From Mycobacteriales bacterium (GTDB lineage Bacteria; Actinomycetota; Actinomycetes; JAFAQI01): 40,508 nucleotides of DNA. Position 1 is the first letter of the stretch. Each line of letters opens with the position of its first letter. The notes beneath the pieces are model-generated. The model did not search any database, was not told the origin of the DNA, and was given only the letters and a program-made list of their open reading frames with translations. The stretch lies in assembly GCA_035504215.1 (NCBI GenBank), contig DATJSI010000016.1, positions 1-40,508 of the forward strand, given 5' to 3'. The position numbers and the translations under genes were made by a program. Below, piece after piece: positions 10,064-16,897 of this stretch.

Positions 10064-10555
10064 TCAGACGGCCGAGCTCAGCCAGCGCACGGGCGTGCCG
10101 TCGCCCGCGCAGCGATAGGGCTCGAGCTCCTCGTCCCATGCCTTGCCGAGCAACCGCTGGATCGCGTGCACGAGCGAGGGCGAGTCGGCCGCCTCGGCGA
10201 GCACCGCGCGCAGCCGGTCCTCCTGGACGAGCACGTCGCCGTTCGCGCTCATCGCGGTCCGGTAGATGCCGAGATCCGGGGTCATCGCGTAGCGCTCGCC
10301 GTCGCATCCCTCGCTCGGCTCCTCGGTGACCTCGGCCCGGACGAGCGGCCAACCCCGAAGGGCCGCGGCGATCCGGCCCGCCGTACCGCTCGGTCCGCGC
10401 CAGCCTGACTGCGCGCGCTGGCAGCCGGGCTGGATCGGCTGGTCGTGCCAGTCGAGCCGAACCGGTACGCCGAGGACGCCGGCGATCGCCCACTCCACGT
10501 GGGGCCGCACCGCAGGCGGGCAGGAATGCACGAACAGCACACCTCGAGCGCTCAC
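10064..10555 (-). CDS. DUF3145 family protein
   Basis: A 163-residue cytosolic protein of the actinobacterial DUF3145 family, function unknown. Conserved blocks are RGVLFVHSCPPAVRPHVEWA at the N-terminus, VPVRLDWHDQP, GWRGPSGTAGRIAAALRGW, EVTEEP, and the C-terminal LLGKAWDEELEPYRCAGDGT followed by PVRWL. The open frame is longer, but the conserved region begins at GTG 10555, which has GGAGGT four to five bases upstream. It is convergent with the flavoprotein operon and divergent from the micropeptide and lipoprotein genes. Nothing here suggests its partner. Confidence 0.92.
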   Translation of the reverse strand: MSARGVLFVHSCPPAVRPHVEWAIAGVLGVPVRLDWHDQPIQPGCQRAQSGWRGPSGTAGRIAAALRGWPLVRAEVTEEPSEGCDGERYAMTPDLGIYRTAMSANGDVLVQEDRLRAVLAEAADSPSLVHAIQRLLGKAWDEELEPYRCAGDGTPVRWLSSAV

Positions 10556-10690
10556 CGTGACCTCCGTCGTGTCGGGAATCGCCTTCCCCAGCGGCCCGAG
10601 ACGACGCACGCGGCAGCCCGCATGTGTGCTCCCACCAGTGTGCCTCATCCGTCACAGGAGTACCAGCATCGCGCTGAGATCACGCTCGGA

Positions 10691-10704
10691 TAGGTTCGAT
10701 GTCG
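10691..10704 (+). promoter_or_regulatory. Putative -10 box for a leaderless micropeptide transcript
   Basis: TAGGTT (10691-10696) stands seven bases before GTG 10704, and no Shine-Dalgarno sequence is present. This is the spacing expected when transcription starts at the start codon. Confidence 0.4.
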
Positions 10705-10811
10705 TGCGCTACCTCGCCCTGCTGGTCCTTGGGGTCGTCTTCCTGACCGGGCTGGTCTGGTGGGTGGTCTTCATCGGCAACACCCTGTTGCACCTGATCC
10801 GCCGGCGGTGA
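10704..10811 (+). CDS. 35-residue single-pass membrane peptide
   Basis: GTG 10704 opens a 35-codon frame encoding a hydrophobic helix (about residues 4-27, LALLVLGVVFLTGLVWWVVF) followed by a short polar turn and a basic LIRRR end. The positive C-terminus suggests the N-terminus faces outward, or that RRR anchors it at the cytosolic face. A -10-like box seven bases upstream and a GTGA overlap with the following lipoprotein gene support real translation and coupling. I do not recognise the family. It might be a small accessory subunit for the lipoprotein or a neighbouring membrane complex; no catalytic residues are visible. Confidence 0.6.
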   Translation: MRYLALLVLGVVFLTGLVWWVVFIGNTLLHLIRRR

Positions 10812-11365
10812 ACCCTCGCCGGCTTCGTCTGGCCGGTGCGCTGGCCGGCCTCGCGCTGGTCGCGGCCTGCGGGTCGAGCGGGCCGGTCGACAGCCCGCCG
10901 ACCGCGGCGCCGGGCGTCGGCGGCGCCGGTTCCGCGCCCGACATCCAGAAGTTCCTGCAACTGCCGGTCGCCACGCCGAGCGTGTGCCCGAGCAACGAGA
11001 ACGGGACCACGATCGGCCGCGCCTCACCCTGGGTCGGCCACGTCGACCTCTCGATCTTCCTCTCGACACCGGTCAGCGCGGCGCAGACCTCGCGGGTCCG
11101 CCAGGTGCTCGCCAAGAGCATGCTCGTGCACCGCTTGTACTTCGAGTCCCAGTCGGAGGCGTACGCCGAGTTCCAGCGGCTCTACACCTGTTGGGCATCC
11201 GTCTCACGTTCGCAGACGCCGCCGTCGTACCGCGTCCTGCTGCTGCCCAGCATCACGCTGCAGCAACGCAACGGCCTGGTGCAGCAGCTGGTCAACCTGG
11301 CCGGTGTCGACTCGGTCAGCTGCGACCCGAACGTCCCCTGCACCCAGATCCACCGCACCACCTAA
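10808..11365 (+). CDS. Lipoprotein resembling a free-standing FtsX extracellular domain
   Basis: A 185-residue exported lipoprotein. The signal peptide ends in the lipobox LVAAC with the lipidated Cys21, followed by a Ser/Pro/Gly linker. Residues about 75-185 follow the FtsX extracellular domain pattern: a VDLSIFLSTPVS strand, VRQVLAKSMLVHRLYFESQSEAYAEF, PPSYRVLLL, and LVQQLVNLAGVDSVSCDP. In full FtsX this domain, held by four membrane helices, activates peptidoglycan hydrolases during division; here the membrane part and FtsE are absent. Four further cysteines (two in the C-terminal CDPNVPC) may form disulfides. GTG 10808 overlaps the micropeptide stop. The domain match is from recalled family features. 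Confidence 0.75.
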   Translation: MNPRRLRLAGALAGLALVAACGSSGPVDSPPTAAPGVGGAGSAPDIQKFLQLPVATPSVCPSNENGTTIGRASPWVGHVDLSIFLSTPVSAAQTSRVRQVLAKSMLVHRLYFESQSEAYAEFQRLYTCWASVSRSQTPPSYRVLLLPSITLQQRNGLVQQLVNLAGVDSVSCDPNVPCTQIHRTT

Positions 11366-11375
11366 CGCCCCGATG

Positions 11376-11417
11376 TGTGACGGGCTACGTACAGCCCGCT
11401 GTACCCACCCCGTCACA
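11376..11417 (+). repeat. Left terminal inverted repeat of the element
   Basis: Begins TGTGACGGGCTACGTACAGC and ends CCCGTCACA. Outer arms TGTGACGGG/CCCGTCACA pair; so do CGGGCT/AGCCCG around ACGTAC, and GTACAG/CTGTAC around CCCG. The TGA stop of the DUF559 remnant lies inside the repeat (11413-11415, minus strand). Confidence 0.8.
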
Positions 11418-11673
11418 ATCCAGCGGGCAGCCGCTGAGGGCAGCGTGCACAGCGCGTGAATCGGCCGGCCCATCCTTGTTGGCGAAGTACCAGCGCCTGT
11501 TGGATCGCGACCTCACAGGGGCGCTCGACGATGTCCGCCCAGCCGTATCGCAGCTGACGAAGGCCACGCATTTCACTGCTGTTGTCGCGACGCATGTCGC
11601 GCCAGATCTCGTGAGCCCGATCGTGGCCGAGTCGACCGTCGACCTCGACATGCAGACGAAACTCGCCTCGCAC
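11413..11673 (-). pseudogene. 3' remnant of a DUF559-type endonuclease-like gene
   Basis: An 86-codon frame whose residues 5-75 (beginning FRLHVEVDGRLGHDR, then RRDN, LRYGWADIVERPCEV and a C-x2-C near the end) match the C-terminal half of DUF559/AbiEi-associated proteins, a Vsr-like restriction-endonuclease fold common in actinobacteria. Normal members are roughly 280-310 residues. Here the codon before the first possible start (GTG) is TGA, and the upstream 140 bp show no matching N-terminal part in any frame. I take it as a truncated relic inside the palindrome-bounded element. Expression is possible but would lack the N-terminal domain. Confidence 0.65.
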
Positions 11674-11812
11674 TCAGCCAGCCCGACGGCGCCAGCACTC
11701 GCGGCACCCAAACCGGGACGTCGGCCGGGATAGGTCACGGATACGAGCCTCGGGTACGGACCTGAGCGGCGCAACCACGCAAGACGATCTGTGGACGCGG
11801 TCGCAATCGATT

Positions 11813-11854
11813 CGTGACGGACTGGATACAACCGGCTGTACGTAGCCGGTCACA
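11813..11854 (-). repeat. Right terminal inverted repeat of the element
   Basis: Reverse complement begins TGTGACCGGCTACGTACAGC and ends GTCCGTCACG. It differs from the left copy at seven positions. Two of these (7 and 22) swap G-C for C-G and keep the inner stem paired; C-to-T changes at 24 and 29 keep G-U pairs. Confidence 0.8.
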
Positions 11855-11860
11855 AACCCG

Positions 11861-12982
11861 TTAGGACCAGACCTCGGAGGCGGTTTCGACGATCAGGCGG
11901 AGCTTCGCCACCTGCTCGTCGTAGCTCAACGAGTTGCCTTCGACGGTCGAGGAGAAGCCGCACTGCGGCGAGAGGCAGAGCTGCTCGAGCGGAACGTACG
12001 TCGAGGCCTCGTCGATCCGCCGCTTCAGGTCGTCCTTGGATTCGAGCGCTCCCCGTTTCGTGGTCACGAGACCGAGGACGACGTGCTTTTCTTCGGGGAC
12101 GAAGCGCAGCGGCTCGAACCCGCCCGATCGGGCGTCGTCGTACTCCAGGAAGAACCCGTCCACGTCGAGTCCGCCGAACAGTGCCTCCGCGACGAAGTCG
12201 TAACCGCCTTCGGCCGCCCATGAGGACTGGAAGTTGCCGCGGCACATGTGAGTCGTGATGCGCATGCCTTCCGGCTTCGCGGCGATGACCCGGTTGAGAT
12301 TGCGGATGTACAGCTCGTGCTGGTGCTCGCGGTCGCCGCCGAGCGAAGCGATCAGCTCGCGCTGTCGAGGGTCGTTGAGATAGGCAAGGCTCGTGTCGTC
12401 GAGCTGCAGGTACTGGCAGCCCAGCTCGCCGAGGCGGCGAACCTCTTCGGCGTACGCCGCGGTGAGGTCGTCCCAGAATGTGTCGAGATCCGGATAGACG
12501 GACTCGTCGATCGCTGCCCGGCCGCCGCGGTAGTGCACCATGCTCGGCGACGGGATGGTGAGCTTCGGTGTCACGCCCTCGCCGGCCTGCTCGCGCAGGA
12601 AGCGGAAGTGGTCGGCGAAGATGGTGTCGTTCAGCCGGACCCGATCCGCGATTCGCAACGCGGCCGGAGCGAAGTCGATCGTGCCGTTGTCGTTGAAGAA
12701 CTGCACGCGCATCTTCTCGTTGGCCTGCGTGACGCCGCCGAGTGAGTAGATGAAGTCCATGTGCCACGCGGTACGACGGAACTCGCCATCGGTCGCCGAC
12801 TGCAGGCCGACGTCGCGCTGCATTGCGACGACATCGCGGATCGCGTCGTCCTCGATTGCGCGCAGCTCGTCCGCGTCGATCTCTCCGGCGGCCTCGCTCG
12901 CCCGGGCCTTCATCAACCGCTCTGGTCGCAACAGGCTGCCCACGTGATCGGCTCTGAACGGTGGCTCGCTGCGTCGGGTCAT
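11861..12982 (-). CDS. MetE-like (cobalamin-independent methionine synthase II family) protein
   Basis: A 373-residue zinc methyltransferase-fold protein corresponding to the C-terminal domain of MetE, like the YxjG/YxjH group. Zinc ligands are visible as His245 and Cys247 in THMCRGNF and Cys341 in LSPQCGFSS, with a candidate Glu in FFLEYDD. The N-terminal FRADHVGSLLRPERLMKAR is typical. Such proteins move methyl groups to a thiol such as homocysteine, or act on thioethers as in coenzyme-M epoxide lyases. The ATG at 12982 overlaps the stop of the MFS gene (ATGA), which itself touches pobA, so it is translated from an aromatic-catabolism operon. That context suggests use of methyl groups or thiol adducts from aromatic substrates (inference). 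Confidence 0.88.
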   Translation of the reverse strand: MTRRSEPPFRADHVGSLLRPERLMKARASEAAGEIDADELRAIEDDAIRDVVAMQRDVGLQSATDGEFRRTAWHMDFIYSLGGVTQANEKMRVQFFNDNGTIDFAPAALRIADRVRLNDTIFADHFRFLREQAGEGVTPKLTIPSPSMVHYRGGRAAIDESVYPDLDTFWDDLTAAYAEEVRRLGELGCQYLQLDDTSLAYLNDPRQRELIASLGGDREHQHELYIRNLNRVIAAKPEGMRITTHMCRGNFQSSWAAEGGYDFVAEALFGGLDVDGFFLEYDDARSGGFEPLRFVPEEKHVVLGLVTTKRGALESKDDLKRRIDEASTYVPLEQLCLSPQCGFSSTVEGNSLSYDEQVAKLRLIVETASEVWS

Positions 12983-14235
12983 GGTCCCTGCCTTTCGTCG
13001 TCGACGCCGACGGTGATGCCCGCCCCTGCCGTCACATAGCCGGTCGAACCGGCCGCCAGACCCGACACGAGCTGCGGAATCGTGAGGACCAGTAGGAAGA
13101 CCAGCGGGGCACCCCACCCACCGGTCCACGAGTGCAGGGCGCCAACGAACAGCGGGCCAAGGCCGGCGATGAGGTAGCCGACCGACTGCGCCATCGATGA
13201 CAACTGCGCGGTGGACCCGTGGCTTCGGGTCCGCATGACGATGAGCAGCAAGCCGACGGCGAACGCCGCGCCCTGGCCGATCCCGAGCAGCACGACCCAC
13301 AGCACCGCGGGTTTCGTCGGCGCCAGCCACAAGCCGAGAAAGCCGATCGCGGTGAAGCCGGTGGCGAACGCGACCGAGACGCGCTGGTCGCGGGCCCGTT
13401 CCGCGTACGTCGGCAGCACCAGCGCGATCGGTAGCTGCACGAACGCGGTCAGCGACAGCAGGCCTCCGGCAGAAGCCGCCGAGTAGCCGTGGTCCTGGTA
13501 GAGCGACGGCAACCAGTTGAGTACGGCGTAGAAGCTCAGCGACTGCATCCCGAAGAACGCGGTCACGGCCCAGGCCATCGGGTCGCGCCAGAGCCCGGGA
13601 GCCGGCCGCTCCGGCTCGGCCACGAGCGGCCGGTCGGCGCGAGCGTGCGGCAACCAGAGCAGGAAGGCGATCGCGGCGGCCGCGACCCAGATCCCGAGTC
13701 CACCCCGCCAGCCGTGCCCGATCGCGTCGGCGATCGGCACCGTCAGGCCCGCCCCGATCGCGGCGGAGCCAACGACAGCGGTCGTGTACAGCCCCATCAT
13801 GGTGCCGGTCGCCTCGGGAAAGTCCCGCTTGACGAGCACCGGCAGCAGCACGTTGGCGGTCGCGATGCCGGCCGCCGCGATCACCGTCCCGATGAACAGC
13901 GTCGCGATGTCGGGGCCGATGCGGATGACCAGGCCTACGGTCACCGTCGCGACGACGGCCAGCACCGCGCGATGCAAGCCCAGCCGGCGCGCAATCCGGG
14001 GGGCGACGAGTGCGAGCAGGCCGAAGCAGAACACCGGCGCCGCCGTGAGCGCCGACGCGCCTGCCGACGACAGCCCGAGCGAGTGCTGAACCTGGTCGAG
14101 GATCGGTCCTACGCTCGCGACGGCAAGTCGCTGGTTCAGTGCGACGACCACGACCGCGATGGCGAAGCCGATCGGCACGGCCCGCCCGGCCATGCCCGCC
14201 CGGCCTCGGTCCGGGCCGTTCTCAACAGTCGTCAT
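12979..14235 (-). CDS. MFS transporter, CynX/NimT-like
   Basis: A 418-residue membrane protein with about twelve hydrophobic segments in two halves separated by a polar loop (HARADRPLVAEPERPAPGLWRDP). The first helix pair IAVVVVALNQRLAVASVGPILDQVQ and the TGTMMGLYTTAVVGSAAIGAG segment resemble the cyanate/nitroimidazole transporter branch of the major facilitator superfamily. ATG 14235 shares its A with the pobA stop (TGATG), and its stop overlaps the MetE-like start, so the three are coupled. Uptake of 4-hydroxybenzoate or a methoxylated aromatic acid is the natural guess, but this branch differs from the PcaK-type aromatic acid transporters, so the substrate is open. Confidence 0.88.
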   Translation of the reverse strand: MTTVENGPDRGRAGMAGRAVPIGFAIAVVVVALNQRLAVASVGPILDQVQHSLGLSSAGASALTAAPVFCFGLLALVAPRIARRLGLHRAVLAVVATVTVGLVIRIGPDIATLFIGTVIAAAGIATANVLLPVLVKRDFPEATGTMMGLYTTAVVGSAAIGAGLTVPIADAIGHGWRGGLGIWVAAAAIAFLLWLPHARADRPLVAEPERPAPGLWRDPMAWAVTAFFGMQSLSFYAVLNWLPSLYQDHGYSAASAGGLLSLTAFVQLPIALVLPTYAERARDQRVSVAFATGFTAIGFLGLWLAPTKPAVLWVVLLGIGQGAAFAVGLLLIVMRTRSHGSTAQLSSMAQSVGYLIAGLGPLFVGALHSWTGGWGAPLVFLLVLTIPQLVSGLAAGSTGYVTAGAGITVGVDDERQGP

Positions 14236-15401
14236 CACGAGATCGGCATCCCGACATAGTTCTCGGCGATGCTGCGGCGGGCCGCCTCCGACCCGACGAC
14301 GTAACGCAGGCGAGCGAGCTGCCGCCGGTCCTCGAACGGGTCCGGGTTGGTGTGCATCATCGCCGTCATCTCGTTCGAGAAGTCCTGGGCCCGCCACACC
14401 CGACGAAGGACGACGTCGGAGTAGTCGTCGAGTCCGGTGGCGTTCCCGTCACGCAGGAAGTCGACGATCCGTGGAGCGAGGATCGCGACGTCGGCGATGG
14501 CCAGGTTCAGGCCCTTGGCTCCGGTCGGCGGCACGATGTGCCCGGCATCGCCGGCCAGCAGTAGCCGGCCGTGGCGCATCGGCTCGGCGACGACGCTGCG
14601 CATCGGTGTGACGCCCCTTTCGAGAATCGGGCCCTCGTGCAGCGTCCAACCGTCGACCCCGAGCCGAGCCTGCAGCTCGGCCCAGATCTCGTCGTCCGTC
14701 CACGCCGCAACGTCCTCGTCCGGGGCACATTGCAGATACAGCCGGCTCACGGTCGGCGAACGCAGGCTGTGCAACGCAAAACCCCGCTCGTGGCGCGCGT
14801 AGATCAACTCGTCGCACGACGGCGCGACGGCAGCAAGAATCCCAAGCCAGGCGAACGGATACTCGCGCTCGAACACCCGGCACCGTGGCGCAACCAGCGG
14901 CCGCGAGACCCCGTGAAAGCCGTCCGCGCCGACGACCAGGTCGCACTCCAGCGTCTCGGTCGAGCCGTCCGGCGCGCGCACCCTCACCGTGGGCAGATCT
15001 GCGTCGATGCCGTCGATCGCGACGCACTCGGTGTCGAACCGCAACGGCAGAGCGGAACCGACTCTGGCCGCGACCAGATCCTTGACCACCTCCTGCTGGC
15101 CGTAGATGACGATGGTGCGACCACCGGTGAGGTCGGACAGCGCGATCCGGTGACGATCGCCGTCGACCTGCAGCAGCACGCCGTGATGCACCAGGCCTTC
15201 GAGACGAGCACGTTCGCCGACCCCTGCTTCATCGAGCAGGTCGACGGTCGACTGCTCGAGCACGCCGGCCCGCACCCGGTGCTCGACGTACTCCTGACTT
15301 CGGGACTCGACGATGACGGTGTCGATGCCTTCGAGCTCGAGCAGCCGGCCGAGCGTGAGCCCCGCCGGACCCGCACCGATGATCCCGACCTGGGTGCGCA
15401 T
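14235..15401 (-). CDS. pobA: 4-hydroxybenzoate 3-monooxygenase
   Basis: A 388-residue FAD monooxygenase that converts 4-hydroxybenzoate to protocatechuate with NAD(P)H and O2. FAD motif GIIGAGPAGLTLGRLLE is near the N-terminus; RVRAGVLEQSTVDLL, LVVGADGFHGVSR, YPFAWLGILAAVAPS and GDAGHIVPPTGAKGLNLAIADV are hallmark PobA blocks. Length equals the family norm (about 390). ATG 15401 has no ribosome binding site, but TAGGTT lies six bases upstream, suggesting a leaderless transcript separate from the upstream aldehyde dehydrogenase remnant. It feeds protocatechuate to the divergent pca operon. Confidence 0.97.
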   Translation of the reverse strand: MRTQVGIIGAGPAGLTLGRLLELEGIDTVIVESRSQEYVEHRVRAGVLEQSTVDLLDEAGVGERARLEGLVHHGVLLQVDGDRHRIALSDLTGGRTIVIYGQQEVVKDLVAARVGSALPLRFDTECVAIDGIDADLPTVRVRAPDGSTETLECDLVVGADGFHGVSRPLVAPRCRVFEREYPFAWLGILAAVAPSCDELIYARHERGFALHSLRSPTVSRLYLQCAPDEDVAAWTDDEIWAELQARLGVDGWTLHEGPILERGVTPMRSVVAEPMRHGRLLLAGDAGHIVPPTGAKGLNLAIADVAILAPRIVDFLRDGNATGLDDYSDVVLRRVWRAQDFSNEMTAMMHTNPDPFEDRRQLARLRYVVGSEAARRSIAENYVGMPIS

Positions 15402-15413
15402 GCTTCGAACCTA
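15401..15413 (-). promoter_or_regulatory. Putative -10 box for a leaderless pobA transcript
   Basis: On the minus strand TAGGTT (15413-15408) is followed by CGAAGC and then the pobA ATG. No Shine-Dalgarno sequence is present in the 47-bp gap to the upstream remnant. Confidence 0.5.
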
Positions 15414-15445
15414 GACGGGCTGCGCGCGTGGAGATCGGACGGCCG

Positions 15446-15859
15446 CTAGAACGGGTGCGGCGGCACCTCGCTGCGCACCGTGACCCACTGGGTCTCGGTG
15501 AAGGCCTCGATGTTGGCGTCCGCGCCGCCGAAACGCGAGCCGGTGCCGGACGCTCCCACGCCGCCGAACGGGATCTGTGCCTCGTCGCACCAACGGATCT
15601 CCTCGCGGTTCGCTTCGACCAGCTCGCCCGCGCGACGCAAGATTGCCGCCCGCTCCTGGAACGGCGTCGCCGCCCAGCCCGGCTGCGCCTTCGCCGCAAT
15701 CGCGGCGGCCTGCTCGACGTCGGCCGCACTTGCCAGGCCGATGCTGCCGAGGGTCGAGCCAGTGGCCGGCTCGACGACGTCCCGTGACCCGCCGAGCGCC
15801 TCATGCCATCCGTCGGAGGAGATCTGGCCGGTCCAGGCGGCCGAGTCCAACCACGCCAT
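15446..15859 (-). pseudogene. Benzaldehyde-type aldehyde dehydrogenase with internal deletion
   Basis: A 137-codon frame joining the first 90 or so residues of an aldehyde dehydrogenase (MAWLDSAAWTGQISSDGW, VVEPATGSTLGSIGLASAADVEQAAAIA, ELVEANREEIRW) directly to its last 45 (CDEAQIPFGGVGASGTGS, then SRFGGADANIEAFTETQWVTVR, ending PPHPF). A normal member is about 480 residues, so roughly 340 central residues with the catalytic Cys, Glu and cofactor site are missing. The junction is near 15585-15590 and keeps the frame. Both ends best resemble benzaldehyde/vanillin dehydrogenases, which would have made 4-hydroxybenzoate-type acids for PobA. Start chosen at ATG 15859. A stable mini-protein might be made but cannot be a dehydrogenase. 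Confidence 0.88.
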
Positions 15860-15881
15860 GTTGCGCCATCTAGAGAACCAA

Positions 15882-15898
15882 CGTTCGCGAAGCGAACG
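15882..15898. promoter_or_regulatory. Operator-like dyad in the divergent ALDH/pca region
   Basis: Perfect 7-bp arms CGTTCGC (15882-15888) and GCGAACG (15892-15898) around GAA, about 25 bp upstream of the aldehyde dehydrogenase start. GTTCGC-type palindromes of this size are like sites of IclR-family regulators that control pob and pca genes. No such regulator gene is in the window. Confidence 0.5.
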
Positions 15899-15971
15899 GT
15901 TACTCTGATGCCGCAAACCCTACCGTGGCGCCGGGCGGCGTCAGCGCGGCTTCGGGGCCCGGCCCCCCGCG

Positions 15972-16021
15972 TTGACGACCCGAGTAGGTTCACGATAGGT
16001 ACGGCGGTGCGTAATGCGCAC
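15972..16021 (+). promoter_or_regulatory. Putative pca promoter with dyad over the start site
   Basis: TTGACG (15972-15977) and TAGGTA (15996-16001) are spaced 18 bp and resemble a sigma-70 -35/-10 pair. The predicted start near 16008 falls within GTGCG (16007-16011), TAATG, CGCAC (16017-16021), a perfect 5-bp dyad that could let a repressor block initiation. The pcaI ATG is about 55 bp further on. Confidence 0.45.
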
Positions 16022-16063
16022 ACGTTTGCGACCGGCTCCGACATCGTCGACGGGAGACCAGGT

Positions 16064-16897
16064 ATGGCCCGGGTCGTCTCTCTTCGCGATGCGATCGCCG
16101 GCCTGGTCGAGGACGGCGACACGGTGGCCCTGGAGGGCTTCACTCATCTCATCCCGTTCGCCGCAGCGCACGAGGTCATCCGCCAGGGCCGCAAGGATCT
16201 GAGTCTCGTGCGGCTCACGCCGGACCTGATCTACGACCAGATGATCGGCATGGGTTGCGCCCGGAAGCTGATCTTCTCCTGGGGCGGCAACCCGGGCGTC
16301 GGCTCGCTGCACCGCTTCCGCGACGCGGTCGCCGAGGGCTGGCCGGTGCCGCTCGAGGTCGAGGAACACAGCCATGCGGGCATGGCGAACCGCTACGTCG
16401 CAGGCGCGTCGGGTTTGCCGTTCGCCGTTCTGCGCGGTTACCGCGGCACTGACCTGATGGACCAGACCGAGAACATCGCGCCGATCACCTGCCCGTTCAC
16501 GGGCGAGGTCCTGACAACGGTTCCGGCGCTCAACCCCGACGTGACCGTGACGCATGCGCAGCGCGCCGACCGGGCCGGAAACGTCCAGATGTGGGGCATC
16601 ACCGGCGTACAAAAGGAGGCGCTGCTCGCGGCGCGATCGACGCTCGTGACGGTCGAGGAGGTCGTGGACGAGCTCGCCCCGATGCCCGGCCAGGTGATCA
16701 TTCCGTCGTGGGCGCTCACCTACGTCGCGGTGGCGCCGAACGGTGCCCACCCGTCGTACGCCGACGGCTACTACGAGCGGGACAACGCCTTCTACCGCGA
16801 GTGGGATGCGATCAGCCGCGACCGCACGCGATTCCGGCAATGGATGGCGGACCATGTGCTCGAGGCCGGCTCGGGCGCCGGCGTGGCGGCGATATGA
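16064..16897 (+). CDS. pcaI: 3-oxoadipate CoA-transferase subunit A
   Basis: A 277-residue alpha subunit of a class I CoA-transferase, which with PcaJ moves CoA from succinyl-CoA to 3-oxoadipate. Family features are VSLRDAIAGLVEDGDTVALEGFTHLIPFAAAHE, DLIYDQMIGMGCARKLIFSWGGNPGVGSLHRFRDA and the central PFTGEVLTTVPALNPDVTVTHAQRADRAGNV. The ATG 16064 is preceded by GGGAGA six bases upstream; the longer open frame into the divergent promoter region is not credible. Its stop overlaps the pcaJ ATG. It is the first gene of pcaIJHGBDC. Membership of the sequence-similar glutaconate CoA-transferase branch is possible, but the operon settles the role. Confidence 0.93.
   Translation: MARVVSLRDAIAGLVEDGDTVALEGFTHLIPFAAAHEVIRQGRKDLSLVRLTPDLIYDQMIGMGCARKLIFSWGGNPGVGSLHRFRDAVAEGWPVPLEVEEHSHAGMANRYVAGASGLPFAVLRGYRGTDLMDQTENIAPITCPFTGEVLTTVPALNPDVTVTHAQRADRAGNVQMWGITGVQKEALLAARSTLVTVEEVVDELAPMPGQVIIPSWALTYVAVAPNGAHPSYADGYYERDNAFYREWDAISRDRTRFRQWMADHVLEAGSGAGVAAI

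Larger units (their letters stand above)
11376..11854. mobile_element. 479-bp element with palindromic 42-bp inverted ends and a DUF559 remnant
   Basis: The region between the convergent lipoprotein and MetE-like genes is bounded by 42-bp inverted repeats (11376-11417 and 11813-11854) matching at 35 of 42 positions when one is reverse-complemented. Each end is also internally palindromic. Between them, on the minus strand, is the 3' part of a DUF559-type gene. No transposase is present, so the unit looks like a non-autonomous (MITE-like) or hairpin-end element that has lost internal sequence. It begins ten bases after one stop codon and ends six bases before the other, leaving both genes intact. 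The rest of the interval (11674-11812) shows no convincing gene. Confidence 0.7.

Noticed and set aside
11361-11367. CCTAACG next to both ends of the palindromic element, considered as a target duplication
   Set aside because: The copies are in inverted orientation, at unequal distances from the repeats, and each contains the TAA stop of its gene, so chance is the simpler reading.
10984-11733. 249-residue plus-strand frame running through the lipoprotein gene into the element
   Set aside because: It lies in another frame of the lipoprotein gene, crosses the inverted repeat and has no domain signal.
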